DNA from: Pedosphaera sp. | GTDB taxonomy: Bacteria > Verrucomicrobiota > Verrucomicrobiia > Limisphaerales > SXTU01 | Length of the DNA stretch: 8,676 nt | Assembly: GCA_009695395.1 (NCBI GenBank) | Contig: SIBB01000128.1 | Coordinates: forward strand, 1-8,676 | Direction: 5' to 3' | Shown: positions 1 through 7,096 of the stretch, piece by piece | Position numbering within the stretch: the first letter of the stretch is position 1 | Layout of the letters: each line of letters starts with the position of its first letter | Program-made: the position numbers and the translations under genes | The notes under the pieces: generated by a model | The model's input: only the letters and a program-made list of their open reading frames with translations | Told to the model about the DNA's origin: nothing | Database searches by the model: none

Positions 1-50
1 CTGCGGGGCCGGGGCCGGATTCCGCGAGGGGCGGCGGTGCCGTTCCGCGA

Positions 51-76
51 AAGTGATGGGGGGAGCGGCATCACTT
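51..76 (-). terminator. Weak hairpin at the end of the lyase gene
   Basis: AAGTGATG (51-58) and CATCACTT (69-76) form a perfect 8-bp inverted repeat with a 10-nt G-rich loop. The stem includes the last base of the TGA stop (78-76 on the minus strand). It is not followed by a T-run on the minus strand, so it is not a canonical intrinsic terminator; a role in mRNA 3'-end stability is equally possible. TTCCGCGA also repeats at 20-27 and 43-50 just beyond. Confidence 0.3.
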
Positions 77-3000
77 CAACGCAAAGTTTCACTGCGACTG
101 GCTGGCTTGGGGCTTTCGAGCACCACTTTGCCGATGCGCGCCTGGCCGGGCGCTCCCAGCGTGAGGGTGGCGGGCTTGCCGCCACGCACGCGGATCGCGC
201 CCGCGGTCCCTTGGAACGAAACGTTGCCGTCGGGGGTCGTCATGGTTTCAGGGACGGGAGGTTGGAGGGCCTTGGGATCAAACTTTTGGGCGTCGCCGGA
301 GCAGACCCACCAGATTGCCTTGTCCCAGCCACGGGCCAACTGGTTGCCCAACGGTTCGCCGCGCAGGAGTGACTCGCGCAGGTTCCACTGTTTGCCCGCG
401 CCGTCCTTCACGGTCATCTCGGTGAGCGTGGTGTCCCACCAGTTGGCGTTCTCGCCTTCTCCCGGGAGGATGACCAGGCGCAGCAGATCGCCTTTGGCCA
501 CGCGGGCGTTTTCGGCGCGGAGCACGAGGTTCGTGCCGCCGTCGGCAAGCGCGCCGCGCGCGAGCACGGTCGAGCCGTGCCGCAACTCGGCGAGGATGCC
601 GTTGCCGCCGCCGTTGTTTCCGTCGCGCAGGCGGGCCTCGACGGTGACGGTTCCCGCCACGGGGCTTTGCCACACGGCGGTCACGGGATTCGTTGGCCCG
701 GGATGGACGGCGATTGAGCCGGCGGGAATGACGAGGGTGCGATCGAGCAACGCGTTCTTGGTCGGGTTCACGGTGAGGGTCAGTTGCGGGTCGCCCGACA
801 TGGAGAGGACGGTGATGCCCTCCTTCGTCGAGAGGTCGCGCAGCGGCTCCAGGGTTTTGCCATCGCCGACCGGCTTGGGCGGGGCGTCCGGCGCAACGAG
901 GACGTAGTCAGTGCCGGCGGGGGATTTCACCGCCGCGATACGGCCGTCCGCGAACCAAGTCACGGTGGGTGGCGGCTCCTGCTTGAGCCGCGGATAAAGC
1001 AGCGCGGCCAGCGTGCCCCGCGGCGGCAGCGTCGCCACCAGCGCCGTCTGGCGTGTCTCGGTTGGGCCTTCCTTTCCATCGCGCCGGCCCGACCCTTTCT
1101 GGACGGTCGCCTCAGTCTTCAATCCCAGACGGCCGGGTTCGAATATGAACAGGTCTAAGTCCACATCATCCTCGCCCTCGACTGTCGCCCCGCGCTCGTG
1201 AATCTTGATGCCTGTCGTCGTCAACCACAGCCTCCACGTCGCCTCCTCCGTCGCAGAATGCGTGTCACGCAGCAGGAAGAAATTCGGCCCGAGCGGATCG
1301 GCGTCCTTGACGAGAGCGATTTGCCGCCGCCACGCGCCTTTGCGGCCGGTGACATAGTCGAACGCCGGGGCCGGGGCGAAGGCTTCGATTTGCATGAGCG
1401 CGTAGGTGCCGAGCGCTGGCGAAGTCACCTGGCTGTGCCATTGCGCGGCGTGCCGCCCGATGTAGCCGAAGTCATCCGCGAGCAGGCGGCCCTTGCCCCA
1501 CAACACAATGCTCCCAGAGTCGAAGTCGTAATGGTCGTGGTTGGACCCGGCGATGAGGTGCAGGTAAGTCTCGCGGTCGGTCCCGAAGGAGTTACGCAGC
1601 ACGACGCCGGTGTTGCGAAACGACTCGCTCCCGTAGGCTGGAGCTTTCGGGGCGACTCCGTGGGACTTCAGCAGCCGCTGGTAACCGGAGAAGGTGCCGA
1701 AGGGGCCGAAAAGTCCGATGGCGGGCGACCCATGCTCCTCGCACATCCACTGCATCTGCGCGGCAAAGACCGGATCGCGCTGCTTCCACAGTCCGGCGAC
1801 GATGCCGAACATGCCAGTCCCCTCGCCCATGTAAGTATTCCCGATCGGGGGATAGTGGCGGAATCCCCCGGTGCGCCGGTCGCGCGGGGTCGAGATTTTT
1901 GCCAGCCACTCGATCGCCTTGCGGGCGCGCGGGTCGTAAACGTGGTCGCCAAAACCCGCACGGGAGGACATCACGAACGCCCCGAGCATGTGATCCAGCG
2001 CGACCATCGCGTAGTGCGGGGCCTCCAGCCAGCCGCCGTCCTCATCGGACCAGGTCTGCAACTGGTGCCGCAGTTCCCCCAACCCGCGCTCCGCCCACTG
2101 CTTCGCCCGCGGATGCGAGGGAATCACGGATGCCAGCGCCGTCTGATACAGCGCCACCGTGGTGGTCATGTTCGGGTTGGCGGCAAATCCCCGCGCAGGT
2201 GACCAGTAATCATCCCGCGTGACGGTGTAGCCGAGGAAGGCCAGTTGGGCGAAGGTCCGCCGCCGCTGCTCCGGCGTCAGGGCATCGGTCCCGAGCACGG
2301 CATCGGTCAGGTTGATGGTGGGCAGCAAGAGCACCGAGAGCATGTGGGGCGCTACCCCAAGCGTGACGCGTGTGTCCTGTTCCAACAGGTCATGTTCCAC
2401 GATCTGCTGGAGCCACTCCCGGCTTTTCTGCGCCAGGGCGCGGCCCAATGCGGGATCCTGAGAAGCGAAGTAGGCCAGCAACGGCGACTCGATGTTGTAT
2501 TTGTCAATCGGCTGGTCCGAGGTCCAGCGCCGCACCTCCGCGGGGTCGGCCTTCAGGCCGCTACGGAGCGCCGGCAAGTCCTGCTTCCCCACGAACAGAC
2601 GCGGATAATTCGCGAGGTCTCCCGCCCATTCCAGCACGTAGTCCTTCACCTCATCGAGGGGGAAATCGCCATGCTTGATCAGATACTTCTGAGGCAAGGG
2701 CGCCACCCGGCTGTCCTTGGCGGCCAGCGGGGCCACCGACTCTGCCTGCGGCGGGGTGCCCAGCATCCAGCGGCGGGCGCCACCTCCCAGCGGCAATTGC
2801 AGCGCCACGATGCCCGCCTCGGCGGTGGCTGGAACGAGGGGACTCAACTGCGGCGCCTTCCCCTTCCAATCCGGATCCCGCCACTGGCTGGGACGTAGCG
2901 CGCCCACCATCAGGAGATCATTATCCTGGCCGCCGGGCACGGGAGGATTGGGCGTGTAAAGGGCGAACCAATTGCCCTGCCGCACATTCACATACCAGCG

Positions 3001-3807
3001 CAACCAGGGCTCCAACGCAAAAGCCGGCCCCGGCGCAACCGGCCAAGAGTCGAGCTTGCCCATCTGATTCATCCCATGGCGATACAACAGGTGGCTCGGC
3101 CGAAACGCGTCGCCGCTCAGCGGCAGCCGCATGACGCCACCCGCCGGGGCGTCGAAACTTTCGTCCACCAAGATGACCGGCTCGCGGTTCAACACCCGGA
3201 AGGTCAGCTTCCAAGTTCCCTGGTCGGCAAACGTGACGTGGCACACCGCCTCCGCAAACACCGGACCACGGGCGACCAGTTCCACTCGATAGCCAGTCAC
3301 TGCAGCCCCGCCCTCCAGCGTGGCCCCTCCGGTCCATTTGCCGGAACGGAGCCGGACGCCGCCAATCGGAGCCTCCTTGCCCTGCAGCTTTTTCCGCAGC
3401 GCAATGCCAACCTGCGAGTTCCCCAACCGCAGCACGTCCTTGTCGTCCTCGACTTGCAAGTCCGAGGCCGCCGCCGCCGCGCCCGCGACAAGCCGGTAGG
3501 CCTGCGTGGCCTCGGGCAGAAGCGTCATCTGGAAGGCAACCCGTGGCTTCCCGGCCAGATGAAACACCTGGCCAGCCACCGATTCACCGCCCGGGCCGGT
3601 GAGCCGCGCCCGGGCTTGGAACTGCCCGGCTTGCGCGGCGCTGATGGGAAAAGTGACCAGCTCATTTGTCCACCCGCGCCCCAGATGTTCCCGCACGACA
3701 AAATCCTCCGCCGCCAGCGCCTCCGTCGCGCAGGCCGCCAGGCCAAGCGCCGCCAGCCATGCGCGCAGGAGGCGCACCAGTTTCCCCCTGTGGCTCCTAG
3801 GAGTCAT
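76..3807 (-). CDS. Large exported heparinase II/III-like putative polysaccharide lyase
   Basis: Probable secreted or surface enzyme that cleaves an acidic polysaccharide by beta-elimination; the substrate is unknown. Counting from the ATG at 3807 (1243 aa), residues 1-33 form an export signal: a basic n-region, a hydrophobic stretch, then either a lipobox LAAC (Cys26) or a signal peptidase I site after ALA33. A beta-rich N-terminal part (about 35-360) is followed by an alpha-helical toroid-like part (about 400-730). The latter contains ANPN (543-546) and DGGWLEAPHY (590-599), which resemble the Asn and the Tyr/His segments of heparinase-type lyases. NHDHYDFDSGS (756-766), followed by LLADDFGY, matches the His/Asp motif of the heparinase II/III beta-sandwich. 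Residues about 1006-1146 form another beta-sandwich, probably carbohydrate-binding. The frame is open upstream to an ATG at 4014, but those 69 residues are polar and would bury the signal peptide, so I start at 3807 (3840 is also possible). No Shine-Dalgarno sequence is visible. The superfamily is fairly secure; the lyase activity is inferred. Confidence 0.8.
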   Translation of the reverse strand: MTPRSHRGKLVRLLRAWLAALGLAACATEALAAEDFVVREHLGRGWTNELVTFPISAAQAGQFQARARLTGPGGESVAGQVFHLAGKPRVAFQMTLLPEATQAYRLVAGAAAAASDLQVEDDKDVLRLGNSQVGIALRKKLQGKEAPIGGVRLRSGKWTGGATLEGGAAVTGYRVELVARGPVFAEAVCHVTFADQGTWKLTFRVLNREPVILVDESFDAPAGGVMRLPLSGDAFRPSHLLYRHGMNQMGKLDSWPVAPGPAFALEPWLRWYVNVRQGNWFALYTPNPPVPGGQDNDLLMVGALRPSQWRDPDWKGKAPQLSPLVPATAEAGIVALQLPLGGGARRWMLGTPPQAESVAPLAAKDSRVAPLPQKYLIKHGDFPLDEVKDYVLEWAGDLANYPRLFVGKQDLPALRSGLKADPAEVRRWTSDQPIDKYNIESPLLAYFASQDPALGRALAQKSREWLQQIVEHDLLEQDTRVTLGVAPHMLSVLLLPTINLTDAVLGTDALTPEQRRRTFAQLAFLGYTVTRDDYWSPARGFAANPNMTTTVALYQTALASVIPSHPRAKQWAERGLGELRHQLQTWSDEDGGWLEAPHYAMVALDHMLGAFVMSSRAGFGDHVYDPRARKAIEWLAKISTPRDRRTGGFRHYPPIGNTYMGEGTGMFGIVAGLWKQRDPVFAAQMQWMCEEHGSPAIGLFGPFGTFSGYQRLLKSHGVAPKAPAYGSESFRNTGVVLRNSFGTDRETYLHLIAGSNHDHYDFDSGSIVLWGKGRLLADDFGYIGRHAAQWHSQVTSPALGTYALMQIEAFAPAPAFDYVTGRKGAWRRQIALVKDADPLGPNFFLLRDTHSATEEATWRLWLTTTGIKIHERGATVEGEDDVDLDLFIFEPGRLGLKTEATVQKGSGRRDGKEGPTETRQTALVATLPPRGTLAALLYPRLKQEPPPTVTWFADGRIAAVKSPAGTDYVLVAPDAPPKPVGDGKTLEPLRDLSTKEGITVLSMSGDPQLTLTVNPTKNALLDRTLVIPAGSIAVHPGPTNPVTAVWQSPVAGTVTVEARLRDGNNGGGNGILAELRHGSTVLARGALADGGTNLVLRAENARVAKGDLLRLVILPGEGENANWWDTTLTEMTVKDGAGKQWNLRESLLRGEPLGNQLARGWDKAIWWVCSGDAQKFDPKALQPPVPETMTTPDGNVSFQGTAGAIRVRGGKPATLTLGAPGQARIGKVVLESPKPASRSETLR

Positions 3808-4024
3808 GGGAACAGCCCGGCCGGAATTCGTCGGCCCCATCGGCTTGTCCGACTCGAAGCGGGACGCGCCCTCACGGCCAATCTTCGGACTGCGGCAATC
3901 GTGTCCCTCGCAAGAACGCGCACCGATGCCGCTGGGCGTGGAAACTTTCCCTCGCAGGGCGCGTGAGGAATCGCATGGCGGCGACGGCTTCAAGGGGTGA
4001 GGAGGCAATTTCATGGAGTTAAGT
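3808..4024 (-). other. Spacer/leader between the cytochrome and lyase genes
   Basis: 217 nt. The lyase frame is open across nearly all of it (from the ATG at 4014), but the encoded residues are Ser, Pro, Arg and Cys rich, with no fold or signal character, so I read it as untranslated leader. Just before the ATG at 4014 the minus strand has AACTTAACTC, almost the same as the AACTTAATTC before the DUF1552 start. A short near-palindrome GTTAAGTTTAAC lies at 4018-4029, overlapping the cytochrome stop. TCCCTCGCA is repeated directly at 3904-3912 and 3948-3956. No convincing -35/-10 pair was found. Confidence 0.45.
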
Positions 4025-5740
4025 TTAACAGGTTTGGATAAGCTGGCTATTCACAAGTTCGTGAAGCAGCGCGCCCTTCGCCGCGAGCGCGAGGAGTATG
4101 TCGTCGGGCATGGAGTTCCACAGAAAATAGGACAGGCGGGCGGCGAGCGTGTCATCGTCCGCCTTGCTGGCCGCGCCGTTTTCGACGAGGTAGAGAAAGT
4201 CCGGCGCGCACAACGCCGCGCGATACGCGCAGCGCATAGCAGTCTCGAAGCAATCCCCGGCCTTCAACCGCTCCTCGACCTTCGCCACGTATTCCTTCCG
4301 CACACTGGACTCGACCGGCCGGCGAAACGCCTTCGGCAGGAAGCTCGCGAGCAAGCGGTCCGCGTCCACGAGCGGCTGCGTGCTCTGCGGCGTCCAGACG
4401 CCGGCGAGTGGCTCAGGCCGGTTCTTCGCGCCGATGATTTCCTGCCGCAACGGCTTGCGCGTGGGCGGGCGGATGTTCTTTTGCTCCGCCGCTTTGAACT
4501 CCGTGAGCGGCATTTCGCCGAACAGCAGCCGGTGACTGCGCGGTGGCCAGACATCGTGCAATGGGCCTTCCACCTCGACCCAGTCGTTCACGATGCACGG
4601 CCCGGTGAACCCCATCGTGCGGTCCTTCTGGCCCCACGTCCCGACGCGGTAGAGGACCACGGGCGCGAGGGACGCGGTGTTGAAGCCGAAGCTCTCCTTA
4701 AAGTTCAGCCATACGTCCAGATTATGCACCTGCGAGTCAATCGAAGGCGCAGCGTAGTAGCCGAGCACGCTGCTGGGATGCCCGCCGCCGCGACCGTTCT
4801 CGTTGAACTGCACGATGGACAGCCTCGCCGCCTCGACGCCGCGCGCGGGAAGAATTTTCCCCTGGTCCCACGTCATGCTCCAGAAGGACGCGCGCACCTT
4901 GTAGCGCCCGGGGTAAAGCGCCGCGAAGTGCTGGTAGTAGGGATTCCATGACTCGTCCTCGTGCCGGAAAACACCGACGCTGCTCATCCGCGAGAACAAG
5001 CCGAGCTGTTCGTGCTGCCCCATGCCGACGTGCGCATACACGCCGGCGGGCGGCACGACCGGGTCGTGCTTCTTGTCGCGCAGCAGCACGGCGTCGCCCT
5101 GCATCAGCATGAGGTCGCCCGCGTAAGTCCCGGCGAGCGAGAGTCGCACCGTCTCGGCCTTTGGCGCCTCGGGTTGGGTGGCGATGGCCACGTTCAGCGT
5201 GTGGTCGGCGGCCTCGACATACTTGGCGAGGTTCACGTGCGAGATGTCGAGCGCGTCGCTGTTCTTGTCGAAGCCGTGCGCCGAGCCGTCGGCGGGCAGG
5301 AAGTCCTGCAAACGAATACCGGGCATGGCGAACAGGTCGCGCACGGTGCTTTCATACTCGGCCCGCGTGAGTCGGCGCACGCCCGTGCGCGGTCCATTTG
5401 CGAGCCGCGCTTTCTCGGCAGCGACCAGCGTGGCGGTGAGCGACTTCGTGACCGCTTGGACTTCAGTGGGCTTGGGCCGCGCCTTCTTCGGCGGCGGCAT
5501 CTCTCCCGACTCGATACGGTCATGCACCTTCACCCAGCGCGCGAAGTTCTCCGCCTCGGCGAAGTCCGGCCTGAGCGAAGTGAGGTCCAGATTCCCCTTC
5601 TTCGTCTCCGCATCGTGGCACTCGGTGCAGTGCTGGGCGAAGAACGAAGCGGGCTTGAACTCAGCGGCGGTGGCGGTGGCAGTGAGGTCCGCCCAGAGGA
5701 CGCCGCACAGAAACAGTCGACGCAGGGAAAGAGATGTCAT
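4025..5740 (-). CDS. Planctomycete-type cytochrome c (PSCyt1/DUF1587/DUF1595) protein, C-terminally truncated
   Basis: Exported c-type cytochrome protein, presumably an electron-transfer partner of the DUF1552 protein encoded just upstream; its true function is unknown. Of 571 aa, residues 1-26 are a Sec signal (cleavage near ATAA-EF). CTECH (38-42) binds heme and Met81 in GEMPPP is the likely axial ligand. DUF1587 follows, with RLTRAEY at 123-129. A beta-rich middle part includes GRYKVR (278-283) and WVEVEGPLHDVWPP (387-400), typical of the family. DUF1595 spans about 458-518. DUF1592 begins at 532 (LAARLSYFLWNSMPDD) but breaks off after AAKGAL at 558. The last 13 residues (LHELVNSQLIQTC) do not fit the family. 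Full-length relatives continue through DUF1592, DUF1588 and DUF1585, so roughly 270-300 residues are missing. The start is 6 nt after the stop of the DUF1552 gene, suggesting co-transcription and coupled translation. It may be a non-functional remnant, although the heme domain is intact. Confidence 0.85.
   Translation of the reverse strand: MTSLSLRRLFLCGVLWADLTATATAAEFKPASFFAQHCTECHDAETKKGNLDLTSLRPDFAEAENFARWVKVHDRIESGEMPPPKKARPKPTEVQAVTKSLTATLVAAEKARLANGPRTGVRRLTRAEYESTVRDLFAMPGIRLQDFLPADGSAHGFDKNSDALDISHVNLAKYVEAADHTLNVAIATQPEAPKAETVRLSLAGTYAGDLMLMQGDAVLLRDKKHDPVVPPAGVYAHVGMGQHEQLGLFSRMSSVGVFRHEDESWNPYYQHFAALYPGRYKVRASFWSMTWDQGKILPARGVEAARLSIVQFNENGRGGGHPSSVLGYYAAPSIDSQVHNLDVWLNFKESFGFNTASLAPVVLYRVGTWGQKDRTMGFTGPCIVNDWVEVEGPLHDVWPPRSHRLLFGEMPLTEFKAAEQKNIRPPTRKPLRQEIIGAKNRPEPLAGVWTPQSTQPLVDADRLLASFLPKAFRRPVESSVRKEYVAKVEERLKAGDCFETAMRCAYRAALCAPDFLYLVENGAASKADDDTLAARLSYFLWNSMPDDILLALAAKGALLHELVNSQLIQTC
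4028..4066 (-). other. AT-rich junction encoding the aberrant C-terminus of the cytochrome gene
   Basis: These 39 bases encode the final 13 residues (559-571) of the cytochrome protein, exactly where similarity to the DUF1592 family stops. GC falls to about 44 percent (17 of 39), against well over 60 percent in the gene on either side. The low-GC stretch continues through the stop codon to the ATG at 4014. This marks the likely point where the original 3' part of the gene was lost or replaced. Confidence 0.6.
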
Positions 5741-5746
5741 GCGGTG

Positions 5747-7006
5747 TCAGGCCAGTTCCAAGCCGCGCAGCGTGCCTTTGCCGGTGCTGAACTGGTCAGT
5801 CTCGATGCCGAGCCGTTGGAGCATGGACACGAAGAGGTTTGTGAGCGGGTAGTTATTGTCCTTGTTGAAGGCGAGGTGCTGGCCGTGCTTGAAGCCGCCG
5901 CCGGCCAGAAGCACGGGGAGGTTCACGTTCGAGTGCGAGTTGGCACTGCCCATCGGCGTGCCGTAGAGGACCATCGTGCGGTCGAGCAGGGTCTGGTTCT
6001 CCTCCTTCGTCCCAGCGAGCGCGCTGAGAAAGCCGTTCAAGGCGTCGAACTGCTTCTCCTCGTGCCCGCGCAATTCGGCGAGCGCCTCGGGGCGGTTGCC
6101 GTGATGCGTGATGTTGTGGATGACGACCGTGTCGATGAAGAGCGAGATGATGCGCGTGGAATCGGTCTCCAGCGCGAGCTTCATCACGTCGAACATCAGC
6201 CGCGTCTTGGCGACAAACTCCTTCGCGTCGTCGATGTCCTCGGGGGCCTTCGCGGTCACGACGGGCTTGGGCTTGTATTCCCATTCCTCGGAGCTGTGCA
6301 GGCGCTGCTCGAGTTCGCGGACGGAGGTGTAGTATTGGTCCATGCGCGACTGGTCAGCCTTGGAGAGCGAGCGGTTGAGGCGCTTGGATTGATCACCGAC
6401 GAAGTCCAGCAGACTGCGGCCTTGCTTGATGGCCTCGACGTTGGCGGCGACTTCCTTGGGGTTGCCCTGGATGAAGAGTTTTTGGAAAAGCTTCTTCGGG
6501 CTCTTCTCCGCCGGAATCGGCGCACCACTGCGCGTGTAACTCAGCGTCGAGCCTTCGCTGCTCATCGCCAGTACGAGCGAGGGGTAGCGCGTATGGTTGC
6601 CGACGCGCTCGGCGGCGAACTGGTCGAGGGAGACCCAGTTGCGGAAGCCGCCGCGCTCGGGGTGCGGCGTGCCGGTGAGGAAACATTTCTCCGCCGCGTG
6701 CGCGCCGGTGACGCCGGGGTGGCTGGTGCCGGAAAGCACGGTCATCTGCTGGCGGTGCGCGGCGAGTCGCTCGAGATACGGGCTGGGCGCATAATCCTTG
6801 CCGGCTTTCTCGGGGAAGAAGAACTGCGGGAGGATGCCCATGTTGGTCTCGATGCACACCATCCGGCGCGGCGGAGCCTTGCTGGCGTCGGCCCCGAACG
6901 CGGGCCGCATCGCGTCGAGGAACGGCAACGTGAGCGCGACGCCCGTGCCGCGCAAAAACGTGCGGCGGGAGAGTGGAGAGCGTGAGCCAACGTGGATTCT
7001 CTTCAT
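5747..7006 (-). CDS. Tat-exported DUF1552 family protein
   Basis: Member of the DUF1552 (Pfam HXXSHH) family, commonly encoded beside PSCyt1/DUF1592 cytochromes in Planctomycetota, Verrucomicrobiota and some other phyla. The biochemical role is not established; a folded, cofactor- or metal-bearing periplasmic protein is inferred from Tat export. The protein has 419 aa, a full family length. A twin-arginine signal SRRTFLRG is at 13-20, followed by a hydrophobic stretch and a likely cleavage around 36-39. His-containing segments include SHPGVTGAH (95-103) and NITHHGN (298-304). Near the C-terminus, a TMVLYGTPMGSANSHSNVNL stretch leads into PVLLAGGG, which resembles the corresponding part of DUF1552 and DUF1501 proteins. 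I take the ATG at 7006 because the Tat motif then sits normally close to the N-terminus. No Shine-Dalgarno sequence precedes it; the upstream bases are AACTTAATTC. It is the first gene after a 407-nt gap with a candidate promoter and probably heads an operon with the cytochrome gene. Confidence 0.9.
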   Translation of the reverse strand: MKRIHVGSRSPLSRRTFLRGTGVALTLPFLDAMRPAFGADASKAPPRRMVCIETNMGILPQFFFPEKAGKDYAPSPYLERLAAHRQQMTVLSGTSHPGVTGAHAAEKCFLTGTPHPERGGFRNWVSLDQFAAERVGNHTRYPSLVLAMSSEGSTLSYTRSGAPIPAEKSPKKLFQKLFIQGNPKEVAANVEAIKQGRSLLDFVGDQSKRLNRSLSKADQSRMDQYYTSVRELEQRLHSSEEWEYKPKPVVTAKAPEDIDDAKEFVAKTRLMFDVMKLALETDSTRIISLFIDTVVIHNITHHGNRPEALAELRGHEEKQFDALNGFLSALAGTKEENQTLLDRTMVLYGTPMGSANSHSNVNLPVLLAGGGFKHGQHLAFNKDNNYPLTNLFVSMLQRLGIETDQFSTGKGTLRGLELA

Positions 7007-7011
7007 GAATT

Positions 7012-7025
7012 AAGTTCTAAGTTCT
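7012..7025. repeat. 7-bp tandem repeat AAGTTCT x2 next to the DUF1552 start
   Basis: AAGTTCT occurs twice in perfect tandem (7012-7018, 7019-7025), five bases upstream of the ATG at 7006 on the minus strand and overlapping the first 21-bp unit by four bases. On the minus strand it reads AGAACTTAGAACTT, ending in the AACTTAATTC that precedes the start codon. It may be slippage or part of a leader signal. Confidence 0.8.
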
Positions 7026-7063
7026 TATGGTCAGCAACGCGATTCTTATGGTCAGCAAAGCGA
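7022..7063. repeat. 21-bp tandem duplication in the DUF1552 leader
   Basis: Two adjacent 21-bp units (7022-7042 and 7043-7063) share the core TTCTTATGGTCAGCAA and end in CGCGA and AGCGA; they differ at a single base (C at 7038, A at 7059). The period is two helical turns, as expected for a paired protein-binding site, but a simple slippage duplication would look the same. The units lie between the candidate -10 box and the start codon of the DUF1552 gene. Confidence 0.9.
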
Positions 7064-7067
7064 CTTC

Positions 7068-7096
7068 ATTCTATGGCCTTTTATAGGTTCAGACAA
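7068..7096 (-). promoter_or_regulatory. Candidate sigma70-type promoter for the DUF1552-cytochrome genes
   Basis: Read on the minus strand, TTGTCT (7096-7091; 4 of 6 to TTGACA) is separated by exactly 17 bp from TAGAAT (7073-7068; 5 of 6 to TATAAT) in an AT-rich stretch. Transcription would start near 7060, about 55 nt before the ATG at 7006. The 21-bp tandem repeats would then lie at the start of the leader. This is a consensus match by eye; sigma factor preferences in this phylum may differ. Confidence 0.4.

Noticed and set aside
51..76. Strong intrinsic terminator after the lyase gene
   Set aside because: The 8-bp stem is real, but no T-tract follows and the stem overlaps the stop codon; it is kept only as a weak candidate.
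53..907. 284-codon plus-strand open frame at the left end
   Set aside because: Antisense to the C-terminal beta-sandwich of the lyase; Ser/Arg/Pro-rich and without homology features.
1198..2202. 334-codon plus-strand open frame
   Set aside because: Antisense to the toroid and beta-sandwich core of the lyase; no recognisable motif.
3076..3966. 296-codon plus-strand open frame
   Set aside because: Antisense to the N-terminal part and leader of the lyase; Arg/Gln-rich shadow composition.
4018..4029. GTTAAGTTTAAC as a regulatory operator
   Set aside because: The palindrome arms are only five AT-rich bases and occur easily by chance; there is no second copy to support binding.
4013..4951. 312-codon plus-strand open frame
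   Set aside because: Antisense to the cytochrome gene, whose heme motif and DUF1587/DUF1595 parts show the true frame; the composition is shadow-like.
4961..6985. 674-codon open frame on the plus strand
   Set aside because: It lies exactly opposite the well-recognised DUF1552 and cytochrome genes. Its product is Arg, Glu, Val and Gly rich without family features. It is a GC-driven antisense shadow.
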